Shown here one piece after another: positions 1 to 5,981 of a stretch of DNA of 7,550 nt. The stretch lies in contig DYSK01000010.1 of the NCBI GenBank assembly GCA_020718315.1, positions 19,342-26,891 of the forward strand. Direction: 5' to 3'. The position numbers and the translations under genes are program-made. This DNA comes from Draconibacterium orientale (GTDB lineage: Bacteria; Bacteroidota; Bacteroidia; Bacteroidales; UBA12170). Position 1 is the stretch's first letter, and each line of letters opens with the position of its first letter. The notes beneath the pieces are model-generated. The model had not been told where the DNA came from, ran no database searches, and saw only the letters and a program-made list of their open reading frames with translations.

Positions 1-118
1 TCGTAGGGTTAGAGATTTCCTTCGGTTTTAAACCCTCGTAGGGTTAGAGATTTCCTTCGGTTTTAAACCCTCGTAGGGTTAGAGATTTCCCTCGGTTTGA
101 AACCCTCGTAGGGTTAGA
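1..118. repeat. 35-bp tandem repeat, about 3.4 copies, with dyad symmetry
   Basis: Copies occupy 1-35, 36-70 and 71-105, with a partial copy from 106 to about 118. The first two are identical. The third differs at two positions, and one change is at the centre of a GGTTTnAAACC palindrome, so the symmetry is kept. Each junction between units reads AACCCTCGTAGGGTT, a hairpin with a 6-bp stem and 3-nt loop, at 31-45, 66-80 and 101-115. The array is cut by the window edge, so its true length is unknown. There are no spacers. The last partial copy contains the stop codon of the neighbouring xdhA gene (TTA at 114-116 on the plus strand). The hairpins lack U-tracts, so intrinsic termination is not obvious, although stacked hairpins after a stop codon could stabilise the 3' end. 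I do not recognise a named repeat family. Confidence 0.95.
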
Positions 119-1571
119 CCTTTGAAAAAAGGTAGAACTTCAACAACAAATTCTTTGCCAATATGTTACGCCCTTCTGCTTCTGCTCTGGCATCCGAAAT
201 TGGAGTAAATTCTTCGGCCATAACTTCCATAGCATCTTCCACAATTTTTCGTGTCCAGGGTTTTCCCAACAGAAATTTCTCCGTTTGATAAGCGCGGTTT
301 GTAATGGCAGCCATTCCACCAAAAGCCAGGATAATTCGCTGCACTTTTCCATCGCGAGTTTGTTTAAGCGCAAAACCGGCACTCACTGTCGAAATATCCA
401 AATCACGTCGTTTTGATATTTTCTCTGACCAGATTATTTGTCCGTCCTCGAAAGGCAAGCGTATTTTCGTAATTATTTCGTCGGGCATCAGACTTGTTTT
501 TCGGTAGCCTAACAAATAATCTTCTAGTTTTTCAGTTCGTATGCTTCCCTCTGTTTCTATCAGCAATTCGGCTTGATGAGCCATCAAAACAGGCAATGTA
601 TCGCCAATGGGAGAAGCAGAGCCAAGATTTCCGCCCAGCGTGGCCATATTTCTGATTTGTTGTGAGCCAAAAACATCCAACATTTTCTTGAACGAGGGGA
701 ATTTTTCCTGAAAAGTAAGTCGCAACTGTTCGATAGAAACGCCGGCGCCAATTTCCCAAAAATCATCTGTTTTAACAATATTCTGAATTTCCTTGATTTG
801 CGAAAGATCCAATAAATGCGGCAAACTTTGATGCTTTTTTGTTTTAAGCAAAGCGATGTCGGAGGCACCTCCAATCAAAAGCGATTCGGGGTATTTCTTT
901 TTATATTCCAAAGCTTGCTGCAATGTACGGGGTTGAAAATAAATTTCATCTTCGCGCTGCACAAAGAAAACAGTATTTTGTTGAGCAAAATGCTGTAATA
1001 TTTGCGTGTGTTTTTCTTTCATTAGGGAAAATTTATCTTCTTTCGGCAAATCTTTAAACAAATAAGCTGCATCCAAAATAGATTGATATCCGGTACATCG
1101 ACAAAGATTTCCACTTAGTGCTTGTTCCACTTCTTCACGATTTGGATTTTGGCTGTTTTTATACAAATTAAAAAGCGACATCACAAACCCGGGAGTGCAA
1201 TAGCCACACTGACTCCCATTTGTTTTTACTAAGGCTTCCTGAACCGGATGAAGTACAGTCTGTCCATTTATATTTTCAGACAAATATTCGACCGTAAAAA
1301 GCTGCTTACCGTTCAAATAAGGCAAAAAAACAATGCAAGAAGTAATTGTTTTGTATTGCAAAGTATTCTGCTGGCTTAGCTCTGCAATGACCAATGTACA
1401 AGCGCCGCAATCGCCTTCGGCACAGCCTTCTTTTACGCCTTTCAAATAGGCTTTCTGCCGAACATAATTTAAAACTGTAGTAGTAGCACTGATAGATTTA
1501 TCCATATCAAAATCGATGGTATGAATTTCGTTGTTCAGTAAAAATTGTATCGTCGAATTGCTTTCTGCCAT
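114..1571 (-). CDS. xdhA: Xanthine dehydrogenase small subunit (2Fe-2S and FAD domains)
   Basis: This 485-residue protein is the electron-transfer subunit of a molybdenum hydroxylase of the xanthine dehydrogenase type. It passes electrons from the molybdenum site through two [2Fe-2S] clusters to FAD and NAD+. The N-terminal plant-type ferredoxin domain has ligands C50, C55, C58 (CAEGDCGAC) and C79. The second, helical cluster domain has C122/C125 (QCGYC) and C157/C159 (NLCRC). A FAD-binding domain follows from about residue 212, with LLIGGASD (231-238) and IRNMATLGGNLGSASPIGD (306-324). The CO-dehydrogenase-flavoprotein C-terminal domain begins near 380. All eight cluster cysteines are present and the length is normal for this fused subunit. 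It lies 8 bp downstream of xdhC and is probably cotranscribed with it. The catalytic molybdopterin subunit is not in the window; it may lie beyond the left edge or elsewhere. Substrate is inferred: related enzymes oxidise other heterocycles or aldehydes, but the XdhC partner favours a purine-type enzyme. Confidence 0.93.
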   Translation of the reverse strand: MAESNSTIQFLLNNEIHTIDFDMDKSISATTTVLNYVRQKAYLKGVKEGCAEGDCGACTLVIAELSQQNTLQYKTITSCIVFLPYLNGKQLFTVEYLSENINGQTVLHPVQEALVKTNGSQCGYCTPGFVMSLFNLYKNSQNPNREEVEQALSGNLCRCTGYQSILDAAYLFKDLPKEDKFSLMKEKHTQILQHFAQQNTVFFVQREDEIYFQPRTLQQALEYKKKYPESLLIGGASDIALLKTKKHQSLPHLLDLSQIKEIQNIVKTDDFWEIGAGVSIEQLRLTFQEKFPSFKKMLDVFGSQQIRNMATLGGNLGSASPIGDTLPVLMAHQAELLIETEGSIRTEKLEDYLLGYRKTSLMPDEIITKIRLPFEDGQIIWSEKISKRRDLDISTVSAGFALKQTRDGKVQRIILAFGGMAAITNRAYQTEKFLLGKPWTRKIVEDAMEVMAEEFTPISDARAEAEGRNILAKNLLLKFYLFSKV

Positions 1572-1579
1572 TTTCTTCT

Positions 1580-2344
1580 TTAGTCGATTATATTTTTAAT
1601 ATCAATGAGTTGCGCCAGAACACTAATGGCAATTTCTTCAGGAGTTTCACAATGGATATCAATTCCAATTGGCGCAAACACCTGTTCTATTCTCGTTTTG
1701 TCTAAGATCGAATTTTCCATCCATTTTTTTCGAGCCAAGGCGGCTTTTCGTTTGCTGGCCATCATACCAATATAGGCGTGTGGCTTTTGCAAGCAATATT
1801 CTACAATTTCTTCATCGTGAATGTGTTTATGCGTAGTAGAAACCACAAAAGTAGAGGCCGTAAAACTTAGATTTTGGAGTAAAATAGCATATTCTCCACT
1901 TAAATATTTGATTCCCGGCAGTTGATTTTCGGCTGTCATTTCTGCTCTGTTGTCGAGCAAAACAACCTGAAAAGAAAATTCGCTGGCATATCGAGCCAAT
2001 ATTTTCCCAATGTGTCCGGCTCCAAAAATATACAGATTGGCCCTACTTTGAGAAGGTTCAAAATAAACAGTTATTTTTCCACCACATTGCATCGCTGCAT
2101 CACCACTTAAATCGTAATCTACCGATTTTGAAGAAGATGAATTCATCATCAGCAATGCTTCCTGAATAACAAGATGTTCAATTTTTCCTCCACCAACACT
2201 TCCATCAATTGTTCCATTGGGATGCACAAGCATTTTTGAGCCAATCTTACGCGGAGTGGAGCCACTTGTAAAACTAATCAAACACAAGACCGCGGCTTGT
2301 CCTTTGAGCTTACATTCTTGAAATAAAGAAAAAATATCGACCAT
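1580..2344 (-). CDS. xdhC: XdhC-family molybdenum cofactor insertion/sulfuration chaperone
   Basis: This 254-residue protein belongs to the XdhC/CoxI family. In characterised members it binds molybdenum cofactor, helps its sulfuration, and delivers it to the large subunit of xanthine dehydrogenase without being part of the final enzyme. The N-terminal XdhC/CoxI domain shows SGSTPRKIGSKMLV (27-40), the glycine-rich GSVGGGKIEH (48-57) and the conserved MQCGG (85-89) with C87. A Rossmann-like C-terminal domain begins at YIFGAGHIGK (105-114), continues through the acidic end of strand two (LLDNR, 129-133) and STTHKHIHD (169-177), and ends with YIGMMASKRK (191-200) and the family's PIGIDIHCETPEEIAISVLA block (225-244). 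It is the first gene of the leftward xdhC-xdhA unit. The ATG at 2344 is preceded by a TAACTTTG -7 box and no clear Shine-Dalgarno. Its cofactor acceptor, the large subunit, is not encoded here. Confidence 0.93.
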   Translation of the reverse strand: MVDIFSLFQECKLKGQAAVLCLISFTSGSTPRKIGSKMLVHPNGTIDGSVGGGKIEHLVIQEALLMMNSSSSKSVDYDLSGDAAMQCGGKITVYFEPSQSRANLYIFGAGHIGKILARYASEFSFQVVLLDNRAEMTAENQLPGIKYLSGEYAILLQNLSFTASTFVVSTTHKHIHDEEIVEYCLQKPHAYIGMMASKRKAALARKKWMENSILDKTRIEQVFAPIGIDIHCETPEEIAISVLAQLIDIKNIID

Positions 2345-2381
2345 GAAATGCGTATTAGAGAAATTGAAATGAGCTAAGGAG

Positions 2382-2389
2382 CAAAGTTA
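2382..2389 (-). promoter_or_regulatory. Candidate -7 box for xdhC-xdhA
   Basis: Read on the minus strand this is TAACTTTG, an exact match to the Bacteroidota -7 consensus TAnnTTTG. It would start transcription about 30 nt upstream of the xdhC ATG. No TTTG or TTG lies 17-23 bp further upstream, so the -33 half is missing. The promoter may be weak or activator-dependent. Confidence 0.45.
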
Positions 2390-2402
2390 AAGAAATATCT
2401 CT

Positions 2403-2435
2403 TTTGTTTGGACAGTCCATTTTGTACTAATTTTG
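2403..2435 (+). promoter_or_regulatory. Bacteroidota-type promoter of prmC
   Basis: A -33 TTTG occurs at 2403-2406, with a second at 2407-2410. They lie 21 or 17 bp before an exact -7 box, TAATTTTG (2428-2435). Transcription should begin near 2442, only about 10 nt ahead of the ATG at 2453. This excludes the upstream in-frame TTG at 2408 as the start codon, because it lies inside the promoter. The spacer contains an 11-bp palindrome, TGGACAGTCCA (2409-2419). Confidence 0.7.
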
Positions 2436-2452
2436 CTTCAAAATTTTGTAAA

Positions 2453-3358
2453 ATGAGAATACAATCGAATCGTTTGAAGGACATCTTAGCGTTTGCAAAA
2501 GCAGAATTGGCTCCTTTTTATCCAGAAAGAGAAATACAATCATTTTTCTATTTACTATGCGAGGCATATTTGGGAATGAACAAAACGGCGGTTATTCTCG
2601 ATCTCGACAAACCAGTCAGCGAGTCGGAATTATTAAAGTTCAATTTTGCCATCAAAGATTTAAAGAAAGAAAAGCCCATTCAATACATTCTTGGCGAAAC
2701 AGAATTTTGTGATTTAAAATTTAAAGTGAACGAATTTACCCTTATTCCCCGGCCAGAAACTGAGGAGTTGGTGTATTGGATAGTAGAAAAGAAAAAGGAC
2801 AAACAACCCTTGCGTATCTTAGATATAGGAACAGGAAGTGGCTGCATTGCCATCAGCTTAGCCAAAAACCTACCATTGGCAACAGTACAAGGCATTGATA
2901 TTTCGATAGAAGCACTGAAAATTGCCCAGGAAAACGGCCGATTGCTCAAAACGCGAGTAGATTTTTTTATTCTGGATATCCTAAATCCAGCACCCAGCTT
3001 TTCATCTGAGCTAGATTTGATTGTAAGCAATCCGCCTTATGTATTGGAAAGCGAAAAATGCTTTATGAGAAAAAACGTATTGGACTATGAACCCAACCGG
3101 GCTTTGTTTGTGAAGGATTCGAATCCTTTGCTTTTTTATCTAAAGATTGTCGAGTTTGCCAAAAGTCATTTAGTCGAAAACGGAAACATTTATTTCGAAA
3201 TCAATGAATCAAAAAGCGAAGAGCTGAGCCAGCTACTTCAAGCAAACGGATATGAGCAGATAGAAATCAGAAAAGATATTTCAGGAAAGGCAAGAATGAT
3301 GTGCGCTCAAAAAAAACATAGCCCGAATCCATCAGACTCGGGCTATGCAATTCATTAA
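2453..3358 (+). CDS. prmC: Peptide chain release factor N5-glutamine methyltransferase
   Basis: This 301-residue SAM-dependent enzyme methylates the glutamine of the GGQ motif in release factors RF1 and RF2 in the cytoplasm, which speeds translation termination. A helical N-terminal substrate-recognition domain (about 1-95) is followed by the PrmC signature IPRPETEELV (98-107). SAM motif I is ILDIGTGSGCIAI (122-134), an acidic motif follows at GIDIS (147-151), and the catalytic NPPY is at 193-196, which holds the substrate glutamine. DYEPNRALF (211-219) is also typical. I chose the ATG at 2453 because a strong promoter ends at 2435; an open extension to a TTG at 2408 would add 15 unfamiliar residues. 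The last 13 residues (289-301) are encoded by a terminator hairpin and are probably not functional. The gene stands alone, divergent from xdhC and convergent with the phosphate permease, whose stop codon overlaps its own. The leader is very short and lacks a Shine-Dalgarno. Confidence 0.95.
   Translation: MRIQSNRLKDILAFAKAELAPFYPEREIQSFFYLLCEAYLGMNKTAVILDLDKPVSESELLKFNFAIKDLKKEKPIQYILGETEFCDLKFKVNEFTLIPRPETEELVYWIVEKKKDKQPLRILDIGTGSGCIAISLAKNLPLATVQGIDISIEALKIAQENGRLLKTRVDFFILDILNPAPSFSSELDLIVSNPPYVLESEKCFMRKNVLDYEPNRALFVKDSNPLLFYLKIVEFAKSHLVENGNIYFEINESKSEELSQLLQANGYEQIEIRKDISGKARMMCAQKKHSPNPSDSGYAIH
3309..3347 (-). terminator. Intrinsic terminator of the phosphate permease gene, inside the prmC 3' end
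   Basis: A perfect 10-bp stem pairs CATAGCCCGA (3317-3326) with TCGGGCTATG (3338-3347) around an 11-nt loop. On the minus strand the hairpin begins 7 nt after the permease stop and is followed by eight U residues (A8 at 3309-3316), a classic intrinsic terminator. On the plus strand the hairpin is followed only by an interrupted T-run (TTAATTTTT, 3355-3363), so it may also stop prmC transcription, less efficiently. The whole structure lies within the prmC reading frame. Confidence 0.88.
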
Positions 3359-5637
3359 TTTTTCGGTTTGCAGACCTTCGCTTCAATAGCTAAGTCGCGG
3401 TGAGCTTTCAGCAGATTCACGCTGTGAAGCAAGAGCGATTTACTTTCGCCAAGTACATCAAGGAAAAGTTTGGCATTGCGTTTTCCTGACTTTGGTTTCG
3501 ACAATCGTTTAATCTGAGCCCTTGTATATCCGTCTATATCTTTCAGAATCTGAGCCTGAAGCGACAAAACTGTTTCCATTTTTGTAAAGTTGTTCTCTTT
3601 CACTAAAGATTCGGCTTCGGCCAAGAAATTATTCAGATGTTGTTGCAATTCGTGCAAATCCTGCATTTGGATTTCGCCCAGTGGTTTGTGATTGTTATCA
3701 ATATGAATCAAACTTGGCTCCACAATAAAGCTGATACAACGCGCCATTTCTCTTAAGAAGTCGAGCGATTGGGCATAATAATGTGCCGAATTGACGGATT
3801 CTTCGTCTAATTTCCGCACGACAATTTGAATGCCATCTTTCAATTCTTTTGCTCTCAGATTGAACGCTTTCACTTTCTTTCTGGCACTCTTGAGCATTTT
3901 CAGATTTTCTGTATTTATTCCTTGAATGGTATCTTCCAAAATATCTCGAACGATCGAAAATGATTGACTTATGGTCTGTTTATTTGTTTCATAAAGATCA
4001 TTTATTCCTAAATGTTCTTTCATGGAAAGAACAGAAACATTTTGGATTTCATCTGCTTGCTCTTTTTTAGAGATTAGATGCGATTTGGTAATTAGATAAA
4101 TTCCGATAGACACAAAGGCAAAGATAGCATAAAAGCCGCCCCATGAAATAATATAGGCAACGATAAAAGTAACTGTAAAAGCAGCAAAAGCCGTAAAAAA
4201 CCAACCTAATATAACTGCCAAAACACCTGTAATTCTGAAAACGGCACTTTCACGTCCCCAAGCGCGATCGGATAAAGAAGTTCCCATAGCCACCATAAAA
4301 GTAACGTATGTCGTTGATAGTGGCAATTTATATGATGTTCCAAGCGAAATTAAAACACTGGCCACAACCAAATTTATAGAAGCACGAATCATATCAAATG
4401 CAGGCTTTTCATCTTCGGCAAGGACGGCATTTTCTCCGCGTGTAATATCAAACTGACGATCAATTTTCCGCAAAACCACATCCGGAATAACCGATTTAAT
4501 TTTATTGTTCATCGATAGCGTGCCGCGCACAATTGTTTTAGAAAACTGACTGCTTCCAAAACGCTCAGCTCCATCGCTTTGTCGGCTTAAATCGACAGAT
4601 GTTTTAATTACTCTGCGCGCCTTTTTCGAAACAAACAAAGTAACCACCATTACAAAACCCGCCAAGAATAAAAAGTATATTGGCGTTGAAATATTTCCCG
4701 AAAGGCCTGTCATAAGCAAAGCATTTGGATCACTGCCCGGATTGGCGAGGAAAATTTTAAACGATTCGTAGCCGGCCACCGGAACGCCAATAAAATTAAC
4801 CAAATCGTTTCCTGCAAAGGCCATCGCCAATGCAAATGTTCCAACAAGAACGATAAATTTAGGTATATTGAGCTTTAAAATCCAAGAAAATAATTGTAGC
4901 AAAACAGTCCAAATTACAAAACTTGAAAACAAGATTAAGAAGGTATTTTCAAACGACCAATCAGCCAAAGTCATTCCGTTGCTGAGCACAAGGTCAGCAT
5001 AAGTGGAACCTTTCAACCCTTTTACAAGAATAAAATAAGTAATGGCCGTAATGGCCAATCCTCCCCATATAGAGCCGAGGTATTTCATATTTTTCTTGAA
5101 ATCGAAAGAAAAGATAAAGCGCGTAATCCATTGTATAATTGCTCCAGCAAAAAAAGATATAAAAACAGAAAACAAAATACCGAAAATAATCCCAATGGCT
5201 TTAGATGTATTGATGTAGTCGAAAATTTGGCCTCCTTCAATGTTGGATATTTTTACCAACGCAATGGCTACTGAGGCACCCAATAGTTCAAAAACCAAAG
5301 ATACCGTTGTAGATGTTGGTAATCCAAACGTGTTAAATGTATCAAGAAGAATAACATCTGTAATCATTACCGCAAAAAAGATGACCATAATCTCCGAAAA
5401 CGTAAACATTTGCGGATGAAAAATCCCCTTTCGGGCAATTTCCATCATCCCACTCGAAAAGGTGGCGCCGGCAAAAACACCCAATGCAGCAATGGCCATA
5501 ATAATCTTAAAACTTGCTGTCTTTGAACCAATAGCTGAGTTTACAAAATTGACGGCATCATTGGCTACACCAACAACCAAATCACTAATTGCCAATGCAA
5601 ATAAAACAATTACTAAAAGCAGATAAAAATTTTCCAT
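3355..5637 (-). CDS. pit: PiT-family inorganic phosphate permease with C-terminal PhoU-like domain
   Basis: This 760-residue inner-membrane protein is a low-affinity phosphate symporter of the PiT (Pho-4) family. The two inverted-repeat signature motifs are GVANDAVNFVNSAIG (23-37) and AGNDLVNFIG (275-284). Each is paired with a conserved PTSTT-like element: GLPTSTTVSLV (105-115) and KLPLSTTYVTFMVAMG (437-452). About eleven or twelve hydrophobic segments run from residue 3 to about 517. A hydrophilic segment (about 337-415) separates the transport halves. After the last helix (about 500-517), residues 535-750 form a charged, mostly helical region resembling a PhoU domain. Classical PiT proteins are near 420-500 residues, so this is the long, fused form found in Bacteroidota. 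The PhoU-like tail suggests self-regulation of transport by phosphate status, which is inferred. A separate phoU gene is not adjacent. The ATG at 5637 begins directly with the first membrane helix. The ion coupled (H+ or Na+) cannot be told from the sequence. Confidence 0.94.
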   Translation of the reverse strand: MENFYLLLVIVLFALAISDLVVGVANDAVNFVNSAIGSKTASFKIIMAIAALGVFAGATFSSGMMEIARKGIFHPQMFTFSEIMVIFFAVMITDVILLDTFNTFGLPTSTTVSLVFELLGASVAIALVKISNIEGGQIFDYINTSKAIGIIFGILFSVFISFFAGAIIQWITRFIFSFDFKKNMKYLGSIWGGLAITAITYFILVKGLKGSTYADLVLSNGMTLADWSFENTFLILFSSFVIWTVLLQLFSWILKLNIPKFIVLVGTFALAMAFAGNDLVNFIGVPVAGYESFKIFLANPGSDPNALLMTGLSGNISTPIYFLFLAGFVMVVTLFVSKKARRVIKTSVDLSRQSDGAERFGSSQFSKTIVRGTLSMNNKIKSVIPDVVLRKIDRQFDITRGENAVLAEDEKPAFDMIRASINLVVASVLISLGTSYKLPLSTTYVTFMVAMGTSLSDRAWGRESAVFRITGVLAVILGWFFTAFAAFTVTFIVAYIISWGGFYAIFAFVSIGIYLITKSHLISKKEQADEIQNVSVLSMKEHLGINDLYETNKQTISQSFSIVRDILEDTIQGINTENLKMLKSARKKVKAFNLRAKELKDGIQIVVRKLDEESVNSAHYYAQSLDFLREMARCISFIVEPSLIHIDNNHKPLGEIQMQDLHELQQHLNNFLAEAESLVKENNFTKMETVLSLQAQILKDIDGYTRAQIKRLSKPKSGKRNAKLFLDVLGESKSLLLHSVNLLKAHRDLAIEAKVCKPKN

Positions 5638-5726
5638 AAACCTTAATTAAGTTTGCAAATTAACATAAATAGACATTCTAAAATTAAAATTAAAAATTAA
5701 AGTTAGATATCCTAAATATTAATTTT

Positions 5727-5852
5727 ATGTTAAATCCAACCTTTAAACTAATCTCCTCGCAGCAAGCTGACGAGGTATCTAAATGGCGTTTGAGGCATTT
5801 ATCTATTTTCAGAAGCAAACATTAGATTCAGACCGCGAATCTCAGTTTTTTT
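5727..5852 (+). other. Candidate small transcription unit: 32-codon open frame plus terminator-like hairpin
   Basis: An ATG at 5727 opens a 32-codon frame (beginning MLNPTFKLISSQQADEV) that stops at 5823-5825. A hairpin follows at once: AGATTC (5824-5829) pairs with GAATCT (5837-5842) around 7 nt, then CAG and seven T residues (5846-5852). An exact -7 box, TAAGTTTG, lies upstream at 5648-5655 with no -33 box. The arrangement could be a small RNA or microprotein gene. The frame crosses the REP-like hairpin, however, and the stem is weak, so chance is at least as likely. I recognise no protein family in it. Confidence 0.2.
5755..5775. repeat. REP-like imperfect hairpin
   Basis: CCTCG (5755-5759) pairs with CGAGG (5771-5775), and CAG (5760-5762) with CTG (5767-5769). 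The loop is CAAG, with a single bulged A at 5770. The GC-rich stem stands out from the AT-rich surroundings. Its compact, bulged form resembles the extragenic palindromes mobilised by REP-associated tyrosine transposases, but no transposase gene is in the window and only one copy is seen. Membership of a repeat family is inferred. Confidence 0.45.
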
Positions 5853-5884
5853 GTTTTATTGATTTTCGCGAATTTCAGAAGCAA
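5807..5884. repeat. Degenerate direct repeats
   Basis: The 12-mer TTTCAGAAGCAA occurs exactly at 5807-5818 and 5873-5884. A second pair, CGCGAATCTCAG (5834-5845) and CGCGAATTTCAG (5867-5878), differs at one base and overlaps the second 12-mer. The pattern suggests an eroded repetitive element or MITE-like remnant rather than coding DNA. No terminal inverted repeats or target-site duplication could be assigned. Confidence 0.6.
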
Positions 5885-5981
5885 TATTTTTCCTTGTTTT
5901 TTGTTTCTACGCAAGAATAAGCTCAACCACTTTCGAAAGGAATGAAAATATGCTAACCATTACCCCTTACATTTGTGCTTT

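Larger units (their letters stand above)
5638..5981. other. 344-bp intergenic region with repeats and hairpins
   Basis: No long reading frame is present. The first 60 bp are very AT-rich and should hold the leftward promoter of the phosphate permease. The nearest match on the minus strand is TTAATTTG (5656-5663), one base off the -7 consensus and without a -33 TTTG. On the plus strand, TAAGTTTG (5648-5655) matches the -7 consensus exactly but also lacks a -33 box. From 5755 the region holds a REP-like hairpin, two pairs of degenerate direct repeats and a weak terminator-like hairpin, listed separately. No clear terminator for the AraC-family gene ending at 5982 is seen. The nearest symmetry is the loopless palindrome CTTTCGAAAG (5930-5939). 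Confidence 0.7.

Noticed and set aside
1..118. CRISPR array
   Set aside because: The 35-bp units follow one another with no variable spacers, and no cas gene is present. It is a plain tandem repeat.
140..1000. Several open frames of 60-96 codons inside xdhA, on both strands
   Set aside because: They overlap a well-supported gene in other frames and show no domain, signal or promoter. They are by-products of xdhA codon use.
1922..2110. 62-codon plus-strand frame inside xdhC
   Set aside because: It lies opposite conserved XdhC coding sequence and has no recognisable features.
114..2344. CO dehydrogenase or other molybdenum hydroxylase instead of xanthine dehydrogenase
   Set aside because: The iron-sulfur and FAD domains are fused in one chain as in XdhA, whereas CO dehydrogenase has them on separate subunits. 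An alternative substrate is still possible without the large subunit.
2408..2452. Extended PrmC N-terminus starting from a TTG
   Set aside because: The stretch contains the -7 promoter box and the likely transcription start, so it would not be in the mRNA. The ATG at 2453 gives a normal PrmC N-terminus.
2680..3030. 116-codon minus-strand frame inside prmC
   Set aside because: It is antisense to the conserved SAM-binding and NPPY regions of prmC, whose conservation explains it.
5824..5852. Terminator of a known plus-strand gene
   Set aside because: The stem is only 6 bp and AT-rich, and no established plus-strand gene lies upstream. It is kept only as part of a speculative small transcript.
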